A stretch of DNA of 64,000 nucleotides from Parabacteroides gordonii MS-1 = DSM 23371 (GTDB taxonomy: Bacteria; Bacteroidota; Bacteroidia; Bacteroidales; Tannerellaceae), in contig NZ_KQ033919.1 of the NCBI RefSeq assembly GCF_000969825.1, positions 3,732,749 to 3,796,748 on the forward strand. The letters are read 5' to 3'. A model generated the notes under the pieces. That model ran no database searches, was not told where the DNA came from, and saw only the letters and a program-made list of their open reading frames with translations. Positions 55,752 through 62,981 of this stretch are shown in pieces. The first letter of the stretch is position 1. Each line of letters starts with the position of its first letter. The position numbers and the translations under genes are program-made.

Positions 55752-57080
55752 TTATGAGTTTTCTTTTTCAATTTCTTCCAATGATTTATTTCTTGTTTCA
55801 AACAGATACTTCTTAAAGAAGAAGTATCCGATGAGAGTTGTAATAGAGAAAAATGCGAAACAGTATCCTTCTCCGTTGGGTAATGCTCCGGTTACGATAG
55901 GGAACAGGAAAGAAATCCCTCCATTAACGATCCAATTAGAAAGTGATCCTATGGACATACCTTGCGACCGGATACTATTAGGAAATATCTCTCCTAATAA
56001 AACCCAGGATACGGCTCCCATTGAAGAGGCAAAGAATGCTACAAAACTTATGAGGGAAATTAATAATATCCATGCAGGGAAACCTGAACCGAAGTAAGAT
56101 AATGTTAGTAATGCCAATGAAGCGGACATACCTGCTGTTCCAAAAAGAAGTAGTTTTCTTCTTCCCAGTCTATCTATTAATGATTTTGCTAATAAGGTAA
56201 AAGTAAGATTTGTCAGACCTATGATAACTGTTTGTCCAATAGCAGCATCGGTTGAGAATCCCGCTGATCTGAATATATCTGTTGCATAATACATAACAAT
56301 TGCTATGCCTGATAGTTGGCTGAAAATACCGACTGCAATACCTATTAGAATGAATCGAAGATTAGGCTTCTTGAACAATGAGATATGTACTTGTTTATTA
56401 AAGTCTTGTTTATGAAGAGATGCTTGTATTTCCTCAATTAATCTTCCACTTGTTTTTAGTGAATTATACCCTGATAATACAATTTCAGCTTCTTGTATGT
56501 ATCCCCGTTTAACGAGCCATCGAGGACTACGTTGGGCCTTAAGTAGTAACAAAAAGAAAATACCGGATGGAATAGTCATCGATAAGAACATATAACGCCA
56601 ATTATATTCACCTGTATCGATCAATAAATAATCAATAAAGAAGGCTGCTAATATGCCAATGACAACACCTAATTGAAAGTTAATGGTTGAACTTCCACGC
56701 TTTTCAGGAGGTGTAATTTCTGAAAGGTAAATAGGCATAGTTACGGAAACTATTCCAACAGCAATTCCTCCCAATATCCGGGCAATAATAAACATATTAA
56801 AGTTATAGGCAAATCCTGTACCTAATGCAGACATTAAAAATAGTAAAGCCGCTATTTTCATTGTATCTCTGCGACCAAACCTGTCAGTAGGCCAACTGGC
56901 TAATGAAGCTCCTGTGATACAACCAACAAGCCCAGAACTGACCGACCAACCGACCATTGTATCCGAAAGATTGAAATAGGATGTAAAAAATGGCATAGCC
57001 CCATTAATTACCGCTGTATCGTAACCGAAAAGCATTCCTCCTAGTATGGCTATCCAAAAGTATAAGATGTGTGTTTTCAT
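55752..57080 (-). CDS. MFS sugar transporter (sugar porter family, XylE-like)
   Basis: A 442-residue protein with about 12 membrane segments. The sugar porter signatures are clear: GYDTAVINGA in segment 1, DRFGRRDTMK after segment 2, GGIAVGIVSVTMPIYLSEITP around segment 4, SPRWLVKRG before the central loop, YYATDIF in segment 7, and DRLGRRKLL. Such proteins are proton-linked symporters for monosaccharides in the inner membrane. It is the first gene of a two-gene operon with the MtaA-like gene. A 20-base operator candidate lies 56 bases upstream. Confidence 0.9.
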   Translation of the reverse strand: MKTHILYFWIAILGGMLFGYDTAVINGAMPFFTSYFNLSDTMVGWSVSSGLVGCITGASLASWPTDRFGRRDTMKIAALLFLMSALGTGFAYNFNMFIIARILGGIAVGIVSVTMPIYLSEITPPEKRGSSTINFQLGVVIGILAAFFIDYLLIDTGEYNWRYMFLSMTIPSGIFFLLLLKAQRSPRWLVKRGYIQEAEIVLSGYNSLKTSGRLIEEIQASLHKQDFNKQVHISLFKKPNLRFILIGIAVGIFSQLSGIAIVMYYATDIFRSAGFSTDAAIGQTVIIGLTNLTFTLLAKSLIDRLGRRKLLLFGTAGMSASLALLTLSYFGSGFPAWILLISLISFVAFFASSMGAVSWVLLGEIFPNSIRSQGMSIGSLSNWIVNGGISFLFPIVTGALPNGEGYCFAFFSITTLIGYFFFKKYLFETRNKSLEEIEKENS

Positions 57081-57095
57081 GGAGTTATTTTTTCA

Positions 57096-57103
57096 CAAAG
57101 ATA
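57096..57103 (-). promoter_or_regulatory. -7 box for the MFS/MtaA-like operon
   Basis: On the minus strand the sequence reads TATCTTTG, a fit to TAnnTTTG. It lies 33 bases from the nearest base of the shared 20-base element, the same as in front of the Gfo/Idh gene. It leaves only a short leader of roughly 10 bases before the ATG at 57080. No -33 TTG is visible, as expected for an activator-dependent promoter. Confidence 0.5.
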
Positions 57104-57135
57104 ACTCCGTCAAATAGGTTTGCGTTTAAATTCGG

Positions 57136-57155
57136 TATTATAGCACTATTTTGAA
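57136..57155 (-). promoter_or_regulatory. Candidate AraC operator, copy in front of the MFS operon
   Basis: On the minus strand this reads TTCAAAATAGTGCTATAATA, identical over all 20 bases to 60604-60623 in front of the Gfo/Idh gene. Orientation towards the gene and distance to the -7 box are the same in both places. The two copies flank the AraC 2 gene, the obvious candidate binder. Confidence 0.65.
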
Positions 57156-57162
57156 ATAATGC

Positions 57163-58029
57163 TTATTGAGGTTTGCTTTTCTTTTTGTACGAAGTGGGTG
57201 AATGGCCGTTATATTGTTTGAATACGGTAGAGAAGTAAGCCGGTGAAGAAAACCCCAGGTCATAGGCGATGTCTTTAATTGAGAATTTGTGTTCTTTCAT
57301 CATTTCTTGTGCTTTCTCTATTTTTCTACGAATTATATATTCAGACGGAGGTATACCGGTCTCCTCTTTAAATGAATGTTTGAATCTGGATACGGAGAGG
57401 TTGCATTTATCTGCAAGAGTATCTAGGTCGAGTACCTCAAAAAGGTTCTCATCTATATAATGGACAATCTTGGCTATACGGTCACTGTATGTCCTGCCGG
57501 AATTTTTTTCACCTGCATGTATGATATGAAGTAAAAGGGACACGAGTAAATTAGTCAACTCCATTTTGGTTAACGGTTCCTTGTTCTGAAAGTAGATAGA
57601 TATGATTTTTAGGAGCAAACGTTCACACTCCGTTCCTCCTTTAAAGAGGCGTTTGGGTAATTGCAGTAGCCTGGAGAAGAGCTCACAGGCATCCAAATAG
57701 TTTAATCCTAAATATTCTTTACCCTCTTGGGGCTTTTTCAGAACCATCCAGTATAAGACCCCTTTTTCTTCAGGAACATCACCAGTGCCATGTATTTCAT
57801 CAGGAAAAGCAATAAACACATCTCCACCATATAATCTGAAAATATTGTCGCCAACAAAGTATTCCTGACTTCCTTTAGCCAAATAACAGATTTCTATCAT
57901 ATCCGGATGGGTATGGGTGGGAAGTATGGTTTGTGTATTTACATAATTGTATCTGCCAAATTCATCGAAAATGTCAATACCATGTCTTTCCATATTCAAA
58001 ATAAGTCGGCTAATTTCTCTGTTTCTCAT
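57163..58029 (-). CDS. AraC-family transcription regulator 2 (leader interrupted by a group II intron)
   Basis: I place the start at 58029 (288 residues, MRNREISRLILNMERHG). Codons further upstream, opening at 58086, lie inside domain VI of the intron and are not part of the spliced gene. The N-terminal half is a cupin sensor (THTHPDMIEICYLAKGSQEYF, GDVFIAFPDEIHG). The C-terminal half has two helix-turn-helix units (LDTLADKCNLSVSRFKHSF, then KDIAYDLGFSSPAYFSTVF). The gene lies between the MFS/MtaA-like operon and the Gfo/Idh gene, both preceded by the same 20-base element, so it probably activates both. Its expression may depend on intron splicing or on read-through from within the intron. 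Confidence 0.88.
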   Translation of the reverse strand: MRNREISRLILNMERHGIDIFDEFGRYNYVNTQTILPTHTHPDMIEICYLAKGSQEYFVGDNIFRLYGGDVFIAFPDEIHGTGDVPEEKGVLYWMVLKKPQEGKEYLGLNYLDACELFSRLLQLPKRLFKGGTECERLLLKIISIYFQNKEPLTKMELTNLLVSLLLHIIHAGEKNSGRTYSDRIAKIVHYIDENLFEVLDLDTLADKCNLSVSRFKHSFKEETGIPPSEYIIRRKIEKAQEMMKEHKFSIKDIAYDLGFSSPAYFSTVFKQYNGHSPTSYKKKSKPQ

Positions 58030-58037
58030 TTGTATTT

Positions 58038-58132
58038 GTAGGCTAAGCACCCAGCGCCTTGTCATATTTCTATGGTAGGTTTCCAAATGCTCGCCCCCGA
58101 ACCGGACTTACACCTCTCAGCGTATCCGGCTC
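58038..58132 (-). ncRNA. Group II intron domains V and VI
   Basis: Domain V is the 34-base hairpin 58132-58099, starting GAGCCGGA and ending GTCCGGTTC on the minus strand, with the usual two-base bulge. Domain VI follows, with a bulged branch-point A at 58044 and the 3' splice site after 58038. In-frame ATG codons inside domain VI (58086 and 58065) continue into the AraC 2 reading frame. Confidence 0.85.
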
Positions 58133-58142
58133 TCCACTAATT

Positions 58143-59966
58143 TTAGTCTATCTTTCCGTCATGTATCTTTTTGTGACAACTCCTGCACACGGCAATCGTT
58201 TTGCGTTTGCGGGCAATCATGTGTCGTTCCCAGCTTTCCTTACCCTGCAAGTTCTTTAGTTTCCTTACATGGTGCATAACAAGGTCGTCTGTCGCTCCAC
58301 ATAATTCACACTCATGGGCTTTCAGCCTTTCAACAAGACTTGTCCGCCCCGCAGTATAAATTGTTCGTGGCATGGTGTCACATTCCGATTTATAGGTGGG
58401 CTTCTTGCGTTTGAAGCCACCGTCGTAAAAGTATCTTTCCTTTACACCTGTTTTAGTCATGTGCTTTATGATAAACCTACCGTTCTTACGATATTTCTTG
58501 TTTACCTTGCGTGTGCGGCACTTATATTTGCCTGCAAACGTTTTGTACATGCTGTATTCCATGATGTACTTGAAATTATTCAAGGCATGGGCACAGTTGT
58601 TGGCTATGGAGTAGTAATTATAGAAACCCACGATTTCCCGATTATAGCTATCAAGGATTTCAAGGTCGTCATTGAATATCAGTCCCGATTTACATTTCGG
58701 TTTCCATATTTCCTTTCCGTTACGGTTTGTCATTTCCAAGACTCCCCAATCGAACAGTTTTTTACGGACAGTTTCCATACTGACATTCAAGCAGACCCTT
58801 TTACCATAGGTTCTTCTTAATCTACCCCGTTTATCACGTCTTTGGTCGTTGGACTTTCTTACAGTAATTTCATATCCGAGAAACTTGGCAGGTCTTTCGG
58901 TATGGGTGACAAGTGTCTTTTCATCAGACAGTTCCAATGCCAGTTTATCAGCAAGGAAGTTTTTAATATCTCCCTTTATCTGTTGCGCATCTTGCTTACT
59001 TCCGATAATTCCCACGAGAAAATCATCTGCATATCTCGCATATTTCATTCTCCTGTAATCGGCATCCATTTCTTCGCCATTGGGATATTTAGCCCGTCCT
59101 TGTTCTATTGCTTTCAGTTCAAGGATTAGCTTTACCCTTTGCCTTTCGTCTTTTACGGACTTCAATCTTCGCACAATACGTTTTCTTGCATTGCCGAAGT
59201 CCAAACTTTCTCTACTGAATTTTCGTTTCTTCCCTTTATCGAATTTGGCTATGTATTCCTTTATATACTTATCCAGCTTGTCAAGGTATATATTAGCCAA
59301 TATCGGGCTGATGATACCCCCTTGCGGTGTGCCACTGTAAGTATTGTGGAATTGCCATTCTTCGATATATCCCGCTTTCAAAAACTTGCGTACTAAGCGT
59401 ATGAAGCGTTCGTCCGCAATGCGCTCCTTGAGTATGTTTATTAATACATCATGGCTTATATTATCAAAGAAACCTTTTATATCTCCCTCTACAAACCACT
59501 TTGCACCGCTAAACTCCTTTTGGATGTGAGTTAATGCAGTATGGCAGCTTCGATTGGGTCGAAACCCATGCGAGGTGTATTCAAAATTTCCCTCGTATAT
59601 GGCTTCCAATACCATTCTTACTACTTCTTGTATTAACTTGTCATTGAAAGTCGGTACGCCAAGAGGTCTTTTCTTACCGTTTTTCTTCGGTATGTACACC
59701 CTCTTTGACGGTTGGGGCTGGTACGTTTCATCTTTTAACGTATCAATCAACTTTTCAATTCGTTTCAGGCTCATGTTGTCAATGGTCTGACCGTCCGAAC
59801 CTTTAGTCATGTTGCCCTCTTTGGCGTAGATGTGCTGATAGGCAACATAGAACATTTCCTCATTGAACAAAATTCTGTAAAGACGTTCAAACTTGTAGCT
59901 TACATCCTTACTGTGTTCTGATAGACTGTTTAATACTCTTTCTGGACTTCTCATAATGTCTCTCAC
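58143..59966 (-). CDS. ltrA: Group II intron reverse transcriptase/maturase with HNH endonuclease domain
   Basis: A 607-residue intron-encoded protein; an ATG four codons in (59954) is also possible. The reverse transcriptase palm and fingers show KRPLGVPTFNDKLIQEVV, HGFRPNRSCHTAL, GTPQGGIISPILANIYL and the YADD catalytic site at residues 312-315. A maturase (X) region follows (AHALNNFKYIMEYSMYKTF). The C-terminus is an HNH endonuclease with two CxxC-type pairs and a central histidine pair (CELCGA, MHHVRKLKN, CRSCHKKIH). The protein helps splicing and carries out target-primed insertion. No stop or frameshift is seen, so it is likely functional. Confidence 0.95.
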   Translation of the reverse strand: MRDIMRSPERVLNSLSEHSKDVSYKFERLYRILFNEEMFYVAYQHIYAKEGNMTKGSDGQTIDNMSLKRIEKLIDTLKDETYQPQPSKRVYIPKKNGKKRPLGVPTFNDKLIQEVVRMVLEAIYEGNFEYTSHGFRPNRSCHTALTHIQKEFSGAKWFVEGDIKGFFDNISHDVLINILKERIADERFIRLVRKFLKAGYIEEWQFHNTYSGTPQGGIISPILANIYLDKLDKYIKEYIAKFDKGKKRKFSRESLDFGNARKRIVRRLKSVKDERQRVKLILELKAIEQGRAKYPNGEEMDADYRRMKYARYADDFLVGIIGSKQDAQQIKGDIKNFLADKLALELSDEKTLVTHTERPAKFLGYEITVRKSNDQRRDKRGRLRRTYGKRVCLNVSMETVRKKLFDWGVLEMTNRNGKEIWKPKCKSGLIFNDDLEILDSYNREIVGFYNYYSIANNCAHALNNFKYIMEYSMYKTFAGKYKCRTRKVNKKYRKNGRFIIKHMTKTGVKERYFYDGGFKRKKPTYKSECDTMPRTIYTAGRTSLVERLKAHECELCGATDDLVMHHVRKLKNLQGKESWERHMIARKRKTIAVCRSCHKKIHDGKID

Positions 59967-60527
59967 ATTTTCCGTTAATTGTATTAATAATTAGCTGCTT
60001 CCCTTCGCCATGTACAAGGCGTTACCTTGCTCGGACTACTATGGAAGCTCCGTTACCACTCCGAATTTTCATAGGTCAAACCTAATAGCCTTTCGGCACT
60101 TCGGGATAGGTAATCCCCGTTTATTACATCGTAACTGTTGGCATGATAGATTGTCGGATACGACTTCCGTCCTTCACTCGCTTACTGCGGTTGTGTCGTG
60201 ATAAGTTCTTGCTACATTCATACCTATACACTGAAGTAGTATCACGATATGGCGATTGATAGTTACCTTACGCCATAGCCTAAAGGGGAACCACTCGGAC
60301 TATCGTTTAATCAATTCGGACTTTATCCTCATATCTATCTTTTCATCTCGCCATTCAGTCGCAGTTTGGTAACTAACTGACTTATGACTTTTCCGACATG
60401 CTACACTCCCTGCTCGGTTAAGTTTTCCCGAAAACAGATAAGTCGGCTGATGATAGGTTATTTTCAAAGAACACTTTCCTAATCTCTTGCCAAAGAGATG
60501 TTTACGATGCAACCTTTACGGGCGCAC

Positions 60528-60561
60528 ATAGATTTTATAGGTTGTAATAGGGGCAAATATA
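60528..60561 (-). promoter_or_regulatory. Promoter and 5' exon of AraC 2, upstream of the intron
   Basis: On the minus strand a TATATTTG box (complement of 60554-60561) fits TAnnTTTG. About 26 bases follow, ending ATCTAT, before the intron begins. After splicing, this leader joins AAATACAA and the AraC 2 ATG, giving an ordinary short A-rich leader. No good -33 TTG is present. Confidence 0.55.
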
Positions 60562-60603
60562 GGAATAAAGTAGAAGTGTAATTTATTTATTTTGAAAAAA
60601 ACA

Positions 60604-60623
60604 TTCAAAATAGTGCTATAATA
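60604..60623 (+). promoter_or_regulatory. Candidate AraC operator, copy in front of the Gfo/Idh gene
   Basis: TTCAAAATAGTGCTATAATA, identical to the minus-strand sequence at 57155-57136. It ends 33 bases before the first base of the -7 box at 60656 and 64 bases before the Gfo/Idh start. This position, just upstream of the -33 area, is where an AraC activator usually binds. Confidence 0.65.
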
Positions 60624-60655
60624 TTTCTCTTAACCTGTAAGTCGCTTAGTAACTC

Positions 60656-60663
60656 TACATTTG
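60656..60663 (+). promoter_or_regulatory. -7 box for the Gfo/Idh gene
   Basis: TACATTTG fits TAnnTTTG and lies 23 bases before the ATG at 60687. A -33 TTG is not present at normal spacing, in line with activator dependence. Confidence 0.5.
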
Positions 60664-60686
60664 CAAATGTTAAATCTAGTTATACC

Positions 60687-62054
60687 ATGAAACGAAGAGA
60701 TTTTTTAAAAAGTACCGGTTTGATAGCTTCTTCAACGGCTATCTTCGGACAGACAGAATTATTGAATGCCGCACAAGCTAGTTCGATAACAGACATGCCG
60801 GCCGCTGCGGACGATCTGGACGCCAAGTTGAATAAACCTTTGACCGCTATTATTATCGGTGCCGGCGGGCGAGGTGGTGTCTATGCCCAATACGCAGAAA
60901 AATTTCCGAATTCACTTAAGATCGTAGGTGTCTCCGACATCAACGAGTTTCGCAGAAAACGGATGTCTGATCGCTTTTCAGTGAAAGAATCATGTCGCCT
61001 GGGAGATTGGAGTGAAGTCTTTAAGAAGCCGAAATTTGCGGATATTGTCTTCATAACTACTCCCGATCATTTGCATTATGCCCCTTGTATGAAAGCTTTA
61101 GAGATGGGGTATCATGTATTATTGGAAAAACCAGCCGCTCAAACGGAAAAGGAATGTACTGACATTTTGAAACAATCGCAAAAGTATAACCGTATCGTGG
61201 CAATCTGCCATGTACTGAGATATGCACCCTATTTTAAAGCACTCAAAGAAACTGTCGATTCAGGAAAAATCGGAGAGTTGGTAAGCATCCAGCACCTGGA
61301 ACCGATCGAACGTATCCACTTCTCCCATTCGTATGTGCGGGGTAATTGGAATAATTCAAAAAAGAGTACTCCTGCCGTCATTTCCAAATCGTGCCATGAC
61401 TTGGATATTTTACGATGGATTGTAGGGAAACCGTGTAAAGAAGTGACTGCTTTCGGTGATCTCTCTTATTTCAAGGCATCCAAGGCCCCGCAGAATGCGG
61501 CAAAGCGTTGTTTGGATTGCCCGATAGAACGTGAATGCGCCTTTTCTGCCAAGCGGATTTATTACGACAGACGCATCTGGTTGCATGTGTTCGACCTGGA
61601 CGGTGACAAACAACAGCAGGGCGAACAGATCTTGTCTTATCTGCGGACGACTGATTACGGACGTTGTGTCTTCCATTCGGATAATGACCAGCCGGATCAT
61701 TTCATTATGAATATGAAGTTTGAAGATGGTGCGACTGTTGCTTTCTCGATGGAAGCTCTGACCTCTTACGGTGGACGACGGACACGGATTATGGGTACCA
61801 AAGGGGATATTGTAGGTGATATGCAATCATTTACTGTGACTGATTTCTTAACCGGAAAACAACAAAAATGGGGAACCGATATCAACGACGGGCATGGCGG
61901 AGGCGACCTTCGTCTGATCAGAGACCTGTTGTGGGCGGTCGATAAAAAGGATGAATCTTTGTTAACCAGTGGTATAGCTGCCTCTATCGAAAGTCATGTG
62001 ATGGGGTTCAGGGGAGAGCAGTCAAGATTGAAAGGAACAATAGAAAGGCTTTAG
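60687..62054 (+). CDS. Tat-exported Gfo/Idh/MocA-family oxidoreductase
   Basis: A 455-residue protein that begins MKRRDFLKSTGLIASS, a twin-arginine signal, so it is folded with its cofactor and exported. The Rossmann region has IIGAGGRGG (about residues 56-64) and the family EKPAAQT block with its lysine. The second domain has SCHDLDILRW, whose His-Asp pair suits the catalytic site. A compact cysteine group, CLDCPIERECAF, near residue 280 may bind a metal. Related Tat-exported proteins act as NAD-dependent sugar dehydrogenases or, in GH109, as glycosidases; this one is not assigned. It probably shares AraC 2 control with the MFS/MtaA-like operon. Confidence 0.87.
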   Translation: MKRRDFLKSTGLIASSTAIFGQTELLNAAQASSITDMPAAADDLDAKLNKPLTAIIIGAGGRGGVYAQYAEKFPNSLKIVGVSDINEFRRKRMSDRFSVKESCRLGDWSEVFKKPKFADIVFITTPDHLHYAPCMKALEMGYHVLLEKPAAQTEKECTDILKQSQKYNRIVAICHVLRYAPYFKALKETVDSGKIGELVSIQHLEPIERIHFSHSYVRGNWNNSKKSTPAVISKSCHDLDILRWIVGKPCKEVTAFGDLSYFKASKAPQNAAKRCLDCPIERECAFSAKRIYYDRRIWLHVFDLDGDKQQQGEQILSYLRTTDYGRCVFHSDNDQPDHFIMNMKFEDGATVAFSMEALTSYGGRRTRIMGTKGDIVGDMQSFTVTDFLTGKQQKWGTDINDGHGGGDLRLIRDLLWAVDKKDESLLTSGIAASIESHVMGFRGEQSRLKGTIERL

Positions 62055-62112
62055 GCACTTAAAGTTGTGTGTTTTTATACGATAAAAATATTAATCAATT
62101 AAATCATCTGTT

Positions 62113-62868
62113 ATGCAAAACAAATTAAAAGGATGGATCGCACCGAACAGCATCACCAAGGATCCGAATGACAAGATCTTGATACTTGATCCTGCCGGAC
62201 ATGTGGGGCTGGAGGAAATTTATAAAGAAATGAGGGAAGAAGATACCGGCTTGCGTCCGGAAACGTTGACTCATGTCGTTACCCTTTATGAGCGAATTGT
62301 TGCCCGTTTTTTAATGAACGGTTATTATGTGAATACCGGTTTGTTTTATGCTGTGCCCCGTTTTTTGGGACTTATTGAAAAGGGATGTTGGAATCCTGAG
62401 AAGAACAGTATTTATGTTGCATTTTCACAAGACAAGGTTTTGCGTGAAGAGATTGCCAAGACCGATATTGTCATTCAGGGTGAAAAGAACGATGTCATGT
62501 ATATCTTGGAAACGGAAGATCGAAAAACGGGCTTGACCGATGGTAGGATGTCGTCGGGACGTAACCTGGTTGTCCGTGGCGCATACATCAAGGTGGTGGG
62601 CGACGATCCTTCCGTGGGTATTTCTTTCCGTAACAAGGCTGACGATACGGTTGTCAAAGTGGAGGAAGAAATGTATAGTACCAATAACCCGTCGGAACTG
62701 ATTTTTATTGTTCCTACTGAATTGAGTGATGGCGAGTATGAATTGACGGTTACTACGCAATATACGAAAAACAAAGGTGTGTTTCTGAAATCTCCCCGTT
62801 CGGTATCCGTGCCGGTATATGTGGGAGAAAAGAAAAATGAAGAAGACGACCGTCCAGTGATAGAGTAG
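62113..62868 (+). CDS. HU/IHF-like DNA-binding protein with C-terminal DUF4469-type domain
   Basis: A 251-residue protein without signal peptide. The N-terminal half (LTHVVTLYERIVARFLMNG and VNTGLFYAVPRFLG) resembles the HU-like fold found in a Bacteroidetes family that carries an Ig-like DUF4469 domain at its C-terminus (here LVVRGAYIKVVGDDPSVGIS to the end). Such proteins are common in this phylum, and their function is not established; nucleoid or DNA binding is inferred from the fold. The gene stands 58 bases after the Gfo/Idh gene and is followed by a structured intergenic element. The tail is acidic and probably disordered. Confidence 0.75.
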   Translation: MQNKLKGWIAPNSITKDPNDKILILDPAGHVGLEEIYKEMREEDTGLRPETLTHVVTLYERIVARFLMNGYYVNTGLFYAVPRFLGLIEKGCWNPEKNSIYVAFSQDKVLREEIAKTDIVIQGEKNDVMYILETEDRKTGLTDGRMSSGRNLVVRGAYIKVVGDDPSVGISFRNKADDTVVKVEEEMYSTNNPSELIFIVPTELSDGEYELTVTTQYTKNKGVFLKSPRSVSVPVYVGEKKNEEDDRPVIE

Positions 62869-62879
62869 GACGGCCGCCT

Positions 62880-62952
62880 GTACTTACTCCGTACTTTCCC
62901 TGCCGGTAACTCCGGTGGGGAGTCAACGGTAAGGAATGTGCGGAGTAAGTGC
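62880..62952 (+). promoter_or_regulatory. Compact two-stem intergenic structure before the fourth susC
   Basis: An outer stem (62880-62894 with 62938-62952, 15 pairs including a few G-T pairs; core ACTTACTCCG/CGGAGTAAGT) encloses an inner hairpin (CCCTGCCGG at 62898-62906, loop TAACT, CCGGTGGGG at 62912-62920). No T-tract follows, so it is not a normal terminator. It lies 30 bases before the susC start and may be a leader RNA structure or an mRNA 3'-end stabiliser. Confidence 0.5.
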
Positions 62953-62981
62953 TAGGGAATCGATGGAGTATAAAATATATA

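Larger units (their letters stand above)
58038..60527 (-). mobile_element. Complete group II intron with reverse transcriptase ORF
   Basis: On the minus strand the element begins GTGCGCCC at 60527, matching the GUGYG 5' consensus, and ends ...GCCTAC at 58038, matching the AY 3' end (2490 bases). About 560 bases of ribozyme core precede the reverse transcriptase gene at 59966-58143. Domain V (58132-58099) and domain VI follow. Domain VI pairs GGCGAGCA (complement of 58088-58095) with TGCTT-A-GCC (complement of 58041-58049). The single bulged A at 58044 is seven bases from the end, as expected of the branch point. It is inserted 8 bases before the AraC 2 start codon. All parts look intact, so it is probably active. 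Confidence 0.88.

Noticed and set aside
58030-58086. First 19 codons of AraC 2 as part of the gene
   Set aside because: They lie in domain VI of the group II intron; the splice end at 58038 excludes all but the last few bases.
58314-58820. 168-codon plus-strand frame across the reverse transcriptase gene
   Set aside because: The minus strand encodes a complete reverse transcriptase with catalytic motifs there, so the plus-strand frame is a shadow.
60010-60527. Possible tRNA or other RNA gene in the 560-base region before the reverse transcriptase gene
   Set aside because: The region is the ribozyme core of the intron (domains I-III), which accounts for its structure.
60687-62054. Assignment of the Gfo/Idh protein as a GH109 N-acetylgalactosaminidase
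   Set aside because: The overall family fits, but I could not confirm GH109-specific residues, and the cysteine cluster is unlike the basic family. Left as an oxidoreductase.
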